A stretch of DNA of 64,000 bases. It comes from Oreohelix idahoensis (taxonomy: Eukaryota > Mollusca > Gastropoda > Stylommatophora > Oreohelicidae). The DNA lies in contig JAMPIV010014139.1 in the NCBI GenBank assembly GCA_024509875.1, forward strand, positions 124,001-188,000, written 5' to 3'. Positions 56,826-64,000 of this stretch are shown piece after piece. Within the stretch, counting starts at the first letter, position 1; every line of letters starts with the position of its first letter. The position numbers were made by a program, and so were the translations under genes. The notes below the pieces were generated by a model. It ran no database searches. It had not been told where the DNA came from and saw nothing but the letters and a program-made list of their open reading frames with translations.

Positions 56826-57849
56826 GGTTACTGTGACGAAATGGACGGCCTCTATCGATCTTTCGTTCTCTCCGGCAGTATCAGTACATTTGTGGTACTG
56901 ATTTTTATTAGGTGTCAATTATCGCACTTTTCTTTATTTATTTTTCAACTAAGTAGCAGATATTTGATTTTATCAGGTGAGAAATATCACATTTGCAAGG
57001 AGCGGCTGATATGATACATCACATTTGCTTAACGCTACCCAGATTGTTGGTTATAGGCGCGGCAAATTAACACGTACATCGGCCAGCGCTATCGGCTTAA
57101 ATCACCGATAAGACCCGGAGTTTGCGTACTCATACGACAGATAACGAGATTACTGTCTGTGTGACACCTGTGGCCAGACAAGTGTGACATTATCGCTTCC
57201 GGTCACTTGGTTAAAAGTAATCATGGATTTATTACATTTTAGACAATATGAGTCTACAAATGTGTTGGTGAGAGTGTATGCAAGACATCACATTACCATA
57301 TATGGGAGACGTGACCTTTTGCAAAATATTTCCATGTAGGAAATATTTTGAAAGTGCCACACCCGACCTGTTTGAAATGATTGGATCTTTCTGATTAGAT
57401 TCATAACAACATTGAGGGGAATATAGCTTGACCATTTTTGCAGTTTTATTTCACTGTGAAGTGCACGCTCGCCGAGACAACACCAGACCTCGCCAGAGTG
57501 AAGAATAGATTCATAATTCCTATTTGTTAACCGGACTTTTTATTGGAGAACCAAAATAAGACTTATAAAGCACAGGAACTCTTTACACTTTAATAAGGAA
57601 CACCGGGACTAGGAAACTAAAAAAAACACGGAGTCAGAGGGGGAATCTATGGTCAAAATTAAAGACATCCCAGACGCGTGTAAGAGAACGATTCGTCTCT
57701 TTTATTCATCTGAGCAAACAAGTCTGTAGCCAGGATTGGCGTAAGTTGTGATTTACATTTCATATTTTATTACTAACATGTGAACTAACATATATATGTA
57801 TATATTATTATGTGAAGTTTAATGTGTGAAACTCGCTATTGGATGTCAA
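56826..57849. other. Anonymous region
   Basis: No gene or repeat family recognised. Confidence 0.45.
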
Positions 57850-57965
57850 AGTCATTTGGGGCTGGCAACCTCAGTATCTAGAATGATGATTCATGAACCA
57901 CTACTGCACGGGCTGGTGATTGCTTTACTGATAGTTTCGTAAAGAGAATTAAAAGCATAAAGTAG
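57850..57965 (+). repeat. Repeat family E, partial copy 5
   Basis: GGGGCTGGCAACCTCAGTAT, ATTCATGAACCACTACTGCA and TAAAGAGAATTAAAAGC align to the middle of the family. A still weaker trace is at about 60,990-61,070. Confidence 0.5.
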
Positions 57966-58029
57966 TTCCAGGTTCGATATGGAGGAGGGAGGGAAAGATG
58001 AAAGAAATGATGTACATTCTAAGTATAAT

Positions 58030-58290
58030 ACTTACATTTTCAAAGCAGTGTAAATGTCCCTATAAACATATTCACTTTAAAATTAATGTAAGTTGTTAAG
58101 CTTTAAACCAGTGTAAATGTCTATGTGAAAATATTCATTTTAAATTAATAGAAGTGAATTTATATTGTGAACACTTTTCAAACAGTGGAGATGTAAATGT
58201 AAAACATAATATCTGTACGTTTAACCTTTTCATTTAAATGTAATGTAAAGCTAGAGCTGTTCAGTTTAAATGTAAAGGAAGTTTTATTCC
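58030..58290 (+). repeat. Degenerate ~60-bp tandem repeat
   Basis: TTTAAACCAGTGTAAATGTC-like segments followed by ATATTCATTTTAAATTAAT recur about four times with indels. Confidence 0.7.
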
Positions 58291-58984
58291 GAGGGATTAA
58301 ATTTAATTCTCATCGAGGGTAAATTCTCACATGGGATGGTAGAATAGAAAGGGGGGGGGGGGGGGGGGAAGGTACATAAATGTGTAGGAAAAAACGCCAT
58401 ACTCAGAAGAGCGTTTCGTTTCTATTTCTATTACCAGTTATTGGTGGTACCAGCAGAAAGTATTATCTCTGGAACCAAGTGAAGGTAGAAGTGGACTGAC
58501 GTTTTGCGAGATACCATCATAAGAGGGTCTTATAGACAGATGCAGAACCAACTTGGCCGTTACTCCTTGACGTTCTGGGAACGTGCGGCGCCTGAACTTT
58601 GACCAGAGACGAGCAAGAGCAGAGTGAAAGGAACTGACCCAGCGGAGAAGAAACTACCATTGGCAGCTAAGTGAAAATATCCGCTGCCAGAAGTGACCTC
58701 CTTTATTCAGTTAAATCCCATCCACGTGATGAAATTCTTTTCATAAAAATTCAAATTATTTTCCAACTGTTAAAACTTAAAGTGATTATTAAACTTAGTT
58801 ATTTGTAATGTTACAAATCTAACTTCGATTTAAATGTACAACATGTTTGTCTCAGTCAAAGTTACTAAACACACACTCTAAACAGAACTATATATACGAT
58901 ATAATAATAATTCCACTGATTAAATCAGGGGGGGGGGGGGGGGGCTTAACGAGCGAGAAGAAACCATTGCTAAATTCATCAAAA
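58291..58984. other. Anonymous region with G-runs
   Basis: G-runs of 17-18 at 58,351-58,368 and 58,928-58,944; otherwise unremarkable. Confidence 0.5.
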
Positions 58985-59212
58985 AAGTGTTTGCAGATTA
59001 TAGAATTAACGTGCTCATCGACAGCCAGTATTGTTTTCGCTTATCTGAATATCTTATGAAGACTCCCATGTGATAGAAGCTTTACTACTCTTCTATCGAC
59101 ATTTCTGCCAAGAGTAATCTTGTGTAAACATAGACTTATTGAAGCCTATAATAAATGCTCTTGAGTTTTGGCCACTGTTGGACCACTACTGCAAAGCAGG
59201 GGAGGCAATACC
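58985..59212 (+). repeat. Repeat family J, copy 3 (old)
   Basis: TTCTGCCAAGAGTAATCTTG, TTTTGGCCACTGTTGGACCA and CTACTGCAAAGCAGGGGAGG match copies 1 and 2; the upstream part is diverged. Confidence 0.8.
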
Positions 59213-59298
59213 GTCACAGTTACAAGATATGTTGAGCAACGTGATCGCCTACAACTGGTAGCTCGGCACTAGATGACGACAATGCAAGTGACTGCAGA

Positions 59299-59477
59299 CA
59301 CTTCGATTACGGAAACAACGGCAAATGGGTTGATTTGCCATTGCCCTTAAGACGCCACTAGGCGTGATGGGAAACAATGGCAAAGAAAACCTATCTGCTG
59401 TTGCCCTAAGACGCCACTAGGCGTAATGGCCACTGACTGCTTTGACGGTCGGTGGCTAAGGACAGAAGAAGAAGAAG
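59299..59477 (+). mobile_element. SINE F copy 2, 5'-truncated, LINE D-derived 3' end
   Basis: Flanked by the 13-bp duplication AAGTGACTGCAGA (59,286-59,298 and 59,478-59,490). Starts at CACTTCGATTACGG, about 28 bp short of copy 1, and ends (GAA)n. The tandem AAGACGCCACTAGGCGTRAT blocks and the LINE D terminus are intact. Confidence 0.88.
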
Positions 59478-59490
59478 AAGTGACTGCAGA

Positions 59491-59867
59491 AAATTTAAAC
59501 AAACTAAAAACAAAAATGCATAACGTGGCATTCTTGAAGTACCTGTCTGGTGCCTAACCCCGGTACCTCCCCTAATTCTAATAATTATGTGTTCAGACGC
59601 AGGTCTGACAAAGTGTAGACGCCAGCATCAAAGTGGTGCCACATGTCTCCCGTCTGGACATTTTCACGTCTTGCACTATCTGACATTCTGTCGCTGATAA
59701 ATTAGGGAAGCTTTTTTTCCCCCTGTATCTAATCATTTTTTGGCGTGCATTATGTTTGCATGCTATCACACACGCTTACGCACATACGTGCATACATATA
59801 TGTGTGGGTAATTAAAGCGTATCTTTATCAGGCTACTTGTATTATCTTTGAATGCATACCTGGATTT
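59491..59867. other. Anonymous region
   Basis: Nothing recognised. Confidence 0.4.
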
Positions 59868-60355
<488 letters not shown>

Positions 60356-60364
60356 TCTCTGTAA

Positions 60365-61640
60365 ATATACAGTATTTTTGTTGAACGTTCAAAATACCGC
60401 ACATCCTTCGATCTACCTGTAACCTCAGGGTACACTTTGCTTCCTCTAGATAGAAGCAAGGTAAAAAAAAAAAAAACACCGAGCAGGTAGCATCTCATCA
60501 CACCTCAGCATGTTAACTAAAATGAAGGTGCAGAATCTGCTCTTATCAAGTCAATACACAATCTTTCATTTTCTTGTTTGTGCATTTTAACGCGTACCTG
60601 ATGAGTTTTTCAGCGCGTGCATGATGAGCATTTCAGCGCGTTTTTCCCTGTGTATTGCAACCATCGTCTGTGGATTCTTTTGTATGTGTTCAAGATTTAC
60701 CTCAACCTTCCAAGAACCAGATGGAAAAGTGCTGATTTTGCAAATACCAGCGGGGTCAAACAGAAGGTGACTGTAGTTTCCTAAATTACCTCAGTTAAGA
60801 TGCTATTTCTTACAAATTACCTGTCTGTTCTAACAGTGCTCGTAAAAATTGCCTCCTGCCTGGCACAATAGCAATCGCACAAATTACCTGGTTGCTACAA
60901 CAGTAACACTGGTTTGTTTTTGTGACTATAATCTCTAAAGCCACGTGTAGCTCCCTGGAATATCTGAAGACATAATAGGGCTTCTGTTGCCTTAGGCATT
61001 CGTACAAAGCGATGACCATGAGGTTGTGAATGCGGACTCACTACAGGAGAACGCATGGTTGGAATAATATTAAATAAATATAACTCAACAAAGGAGATAG
61101 GCTAGGAATTATATCCAAAAGGATATTATTCAAATATAAATAGTTTTAAAGATAATTAATATTTTTCACCTTCATCACATCGGCTAAAAGTTAGCTAATA
61201 ATCTTTAAAAATTTATTACACTAACAAGCCTCAACGGAATTGTATAAAACTTATATGTAATGAAAGCCCCATATGGGGAAAAGGAAATGATATATAGGAA
61301 GGAAGGAAGGAGATAAGTGTGTGAGTGACAGAAGAGAAAAACGAGTACAGGAAAAGCACAGATTGTTTCAAATAGCTTCAAAACAGGAGATGAAACTAAA
61401 ATCTTTTGGGGAATTTGGGAGCTGCTTTCTCGTACGCGCGAGAGACTGAAATATAAGGACAGAGCGGCGCATTGTAAATCACACACCAAATCCAGAAGCC
61501 AGAGTGAGAAACTGGAGGACAGCCTCTGCAAGAAAAGTTCTATTTTCACGCTGCATGCAGGGCAGATTAAGTTAAGCCAATAACAGTCTCACCGTGAGCT
61601 TATTAATCCTAAGAGGGTATGTAAGTTTATTAAAAATATA
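60365..61640. other. Anonymous region
   Basis: A hairpin TTGCTTC/GAAGCAA followed by a 14-A run at 60,438-60,476 resembles a SINE 3' end, but no body is recognised. No gene. Confidence 0.4.
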
Positions 61641-62789
61641 TGTATTACTAATATCATTTTATTTCAGATTTTATTTCTGATTGGTTGTAGCAGATATAAT
61701 AAAAAAGGGAATGACGCTAACCAGAGATAACCTTCACCGGCATTGTCAGGAAGCATAACCATTAATTGGTTAGCCAAATATATTATGGCTAATTCTTGCC
61801 TGGAAGCTTACGACATACCAGCAAGTACATAAGTGACTTGACATCCATAAGTGGAAGGCAAAGGTTATATATCGTACCCATGTATCATAAACATGTGATT
61901 TATTCATGTATATTGTTAATTCTGCACCTTATACATTATCTTATCATGCTATCTCTGTAATATACTACCATGATTCATTCATTTACATACAAACACTGAA
62001 GACATGGTCGCATCATGAACAGCAGAGGGTGGTGAGATTGTTAGAACAATGGCCACCTATTACTTCTTGTTCCAGGTTTTTATGATCAATGTTTATGATC
62101 ATTCCTGATCGAGAAAACTAAAGACTTGAAGAAGTTGATCCAGCTCACTGAAGCCTAGAGGTCAACCAAACTTCAACACCTTAGTCCCCCGTAGTTATAG
62201 GGCGGGCTGAAGGAAAGTCTTCCGTACTCCAGTGTGTCGGAGGAAACCTCGAGCAGACGTGGATAAAGTTGAGTTTATATATTTCCATCCAACAAGTCCT
62301 ATGAACAGTTCTAAAACGACTTTCTAATGATGAAAACTAGATGGCAAGAGATAATGTGACAAACTTGTTTTATAAATTCAGTGGAAGATAAATCCAAGAC
62401 TTTTTCTATTAGTTATTTTAATTTGTAACTGTAAATAATCATACATTTTACCATCTTCCAACACCCATTTATCATTACAAGAATATATAGATGTACATAA
62501 TAAATTGGATAATTGTACTCATTTGACTTGTTAAATTTTTAACTGTTAAATTTTGAGTTACTTTTTCTAATTTAATTATAATATCACATAGGGTTACGAT
62601 AGCGAAGTAGCATCTTATACTTCTGAAGCCTAAATCTATTGTCCAGCTCAGAGTATTCACAGCTGTAACTCACTTGTGATACCAGTGTACTTCTCGGGCA
62701 CTGGAACTTCATACTTTCTGGAGAGAGATTCTACTTCTGCTCTACCACTACTATCATACTAGGAAAACCTTTCGCTACATTGGGGGCTC
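61641..62789 (+). repeat. Region containing the putative 5' LTR of a second LTR element
   Basis: The sequence before the primer-binding site should be LTR and ends ...CGCTACA. A start at TGTTAGAACAATGG (about 62,036) would give a TG...CA LTR of about 750 bp, but no second LTR is in the window to confirm it. Confidence 0.35.
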
Positions 62790-62790
62790 T

Positions 62791-62810
62791 TTCGCGGGAT
62801 ATTATTTTGT
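62791..62810 (+). promoter_or_regulatory. Primer-binding site of the second LTR element
   Basis: TGGGGGCTCTTTCGCGGGAT resembles a proline-tRNA-type site (TGGGGGCTCG..CGGGAT) with a small change in the middle. It lies about 260 bp before the gag ATG. Confidence 0.6.
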
Positions 62811-63066
62811 ATCCTGGGCCACTATCTATGTATTCTTCTATCTTGAGCCACAAATAGTTTGTAAAAAATAAATTTTTTTTTTTTTTGGAAAAAAAATTCT
62901 AAAAAACTTAAAATTTGTTTGTAATAGTAGTACCATTGAGTACGAAGTAAATAGGAAACGCTCACAAGGTTTTAAGGATTTGTCTTGTTCAAAGTAATTA
63001 ATTGATTTTAATTAAGTTAGTTTGTTAGTGAAGATAAAATTATATACCCTCTGGTAAGTAAGCATC

Positions 63067-63981
63067 ATGGCTGAATTGGTGAAGTTTAGAGCTGCGATTA
63101 TGCAGGAAGGAAAAGACTTGGGTATGACAGGAGATGCTCTAATTCGATATATCACAACTGAAGTGGATAAATATTTAGATAGAGAGACCAAAAGAATGGA
63201 AGTTGAGGCTGAAGCTAAGAAATTAGAGGCAGAAAGAGAGACCAAAAGAATGGAAGTTGAGGCTGAAGCTAAGAAATTAGAGGCAGAAAGAGAGACTAAA
63301 AGAATGGAAGTTGAGACTGAAGCTAAGAAATTAGAAGCAGAGAGAGAAGCCAAAAGACTGGAAAGAGAAGAAAAGAGACTAATTTTGGAAGCTGAAGAAA
63401 GAAGGTTACAAAGAGCGCATGAGTTAAGTTTAAAGGAACTTGAACTCCAGGGAGCAGCTAGCAATCATGGTGCTAGCTCACCTCACTCTGAGAGTAGCTC
63501 CAACCATAGCGCGGCAAATGGAGCCATGAGTTTCCACCTGGATCCATTTATTGAAAAAGAGGACGCCATTGAGTCGTACCTGGATAGATATGAGAGACTG
63601 GCCTCTACCTATGGATTGGAAAAGGAAAAATGGAGCCTTAAGCTATCTCAGGGGTTGAGGGGAGTTTCATACGATGTTTATTTAAAACTCTCAAAAGAAG
63701 ACCAGGAAGATTATGAAATCTTAAAACAAGCTTTACTGGTCAGGTACGAAAAGAATTCTGAATCTTATAGAAAGAGATTCCGAACTGCTAAGCTACTTCC
63801 AGGAGAAAACTATCACCAGTTTTCTGCCAGATTGGAAACTTATCTGACAAAATGGATTAGCTTAGGAAAGTGTCAAGATATAAAAGAAATGGTCATGATG
63901 GAGCAACTGAGAGAATCCATGCCTCAAGAAATGAGAAAATTTCTTATGGAACAAGGAGCTGAGAGATTGGAAGATATTTAA
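63067..63981 (+). CDS. Gag with SCAN-like capsid domain, partial LTR element
   Basis: 304 codons from ATGGCTGAATTGG, with no competing upstream ATG in frame nearby. Residues 40-93 are three near-perfect 18-residue units (ETKRMEVEAEAKKLEAER) continuing into a charged coiled coil to about 130. After a Ser/His-rich linker, residues ~155-304 (HLDPFIEKEDAIESYLDRYE; KLLPGENYHQFSARLETYL; LRESMPQEMRKFLMEQGAE) resemble the capsid C-terminal/SCAN fold of Gmr1-like Gypsy gags, which mediates oligomerisation. The TAA comes right after a conserved-looking ...RLEDI. MAERYQ-like codons follow in a neighbouring frame, so a one-base break is likely and zinc knuckles and pol should lie beyond the window. Confidence 0.8.
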   Translation: MAELVKFRAAIMQEGKDLGMTGDALIRYITTEVDKYLDRETKRMEVEAEAKKLEAERETKRMEVEAEAKKLEAERETKRMEVETEAKKLEAEREAKRLEREEKRLILEAEERRLQRAHELSLKELELQGAASNHGASSPHSESSSNHSAANGAMSFHLDPFIEKEDAIESYLDRYERLASTYGLEKEKWSLKLSQGLRGVSYDVYLKLSKEDQEDYEILKQALLVRYEKNSESYRKRFRTAKLLPGENYHQFSARLETYLTKWISLGKCQDIKEMVMMEQLRESMPQEMRKFLMEQGAERLEDI

Positions 63982-64000
63982 CCATGGCTGAAAGATATCA

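Overview
This window is repeat-dominated animal DNA. It holds non-LTR retrotransposons with metazoan-type C-terminal tails, a Ty3/Gypsy element, a DD34E Tc1 transposon, tRNA-derived SINEs, long (TA)n and (TCTA)n tracts and many minisatellites. There are no tightly packed host genes. The repeat families look most like those of a lophotrochozoan, probably a mollusc; this is inferred from protein flavour and not proven. I found no host gene I could name, no tRNA or rRNA gene and no CRISPR array. Nearly all coding sequence belongs to mobile elements, most of it broken. Family letters below are mine.

Layout. At 0-3.6 kb there is a nest of 5'-truncated LINEs (D interrupted by C, C interrupted by SINE T; a second C carrying SINE G and a LINE A tail; a Jockey/I-like fragment carrying a SINE T piece). 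At 3.6-14.2 kb there are minisatellites, a LINE D copy, a palindrome and anonymous DNA. At 14.2-19.8 kb a truncated LINE B is split by a LINE A, and a near full-length LINE A follows. At 19.8-28.9 kb lie a promoter-like patch, (TA)n tracts, SINE G, a hAT-like remnant and a complete but inactivated Tc1 element (24,890-26,502). At 28.99-38.83 kb a young Ty3/Gypsy element sits inside a (TA)n tract; its LTRs are nearly identical. A 2.6-kb ORF1-only LINE interrupts its 5' LTR and a 555-bp cassette interrupts its pol. At 39-47 kb there are a second copy of the cassette, a repeated 275-bp unit, family E repeats, old LINE C copies and SINE F. A full-length LINE B (47,199-50,645, minus) has 11-bp target-site duplications. 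At 51-60.4 kb there are minisatellites, LINE C copies, SINE U, a TA-flanked MITE and family E copies. At 62.8-64 kb the primer-binding site and a SCAN-like gag of another LTR element run off the end.

How the parts relate. The LINEs have distinctive 3' tails: (TAAG)n for A, (GAT)n for B, (GAA)n for D. SINE F has copied the 3' end of LINE D, which implies D-driven mobilisation. Flanking duplications of 11-16 bp let the insertion order be read directly. One LINE A insertion has instead a 103-bp duplication. The points I find most worth a second look are a histone-mRNA-type stem-loop shared by SINE G and the ORF1-only LINE, a correctly phased A_AAT_TTA slippery heptamer in the Gypsy gag, and the 555-bp cassette.
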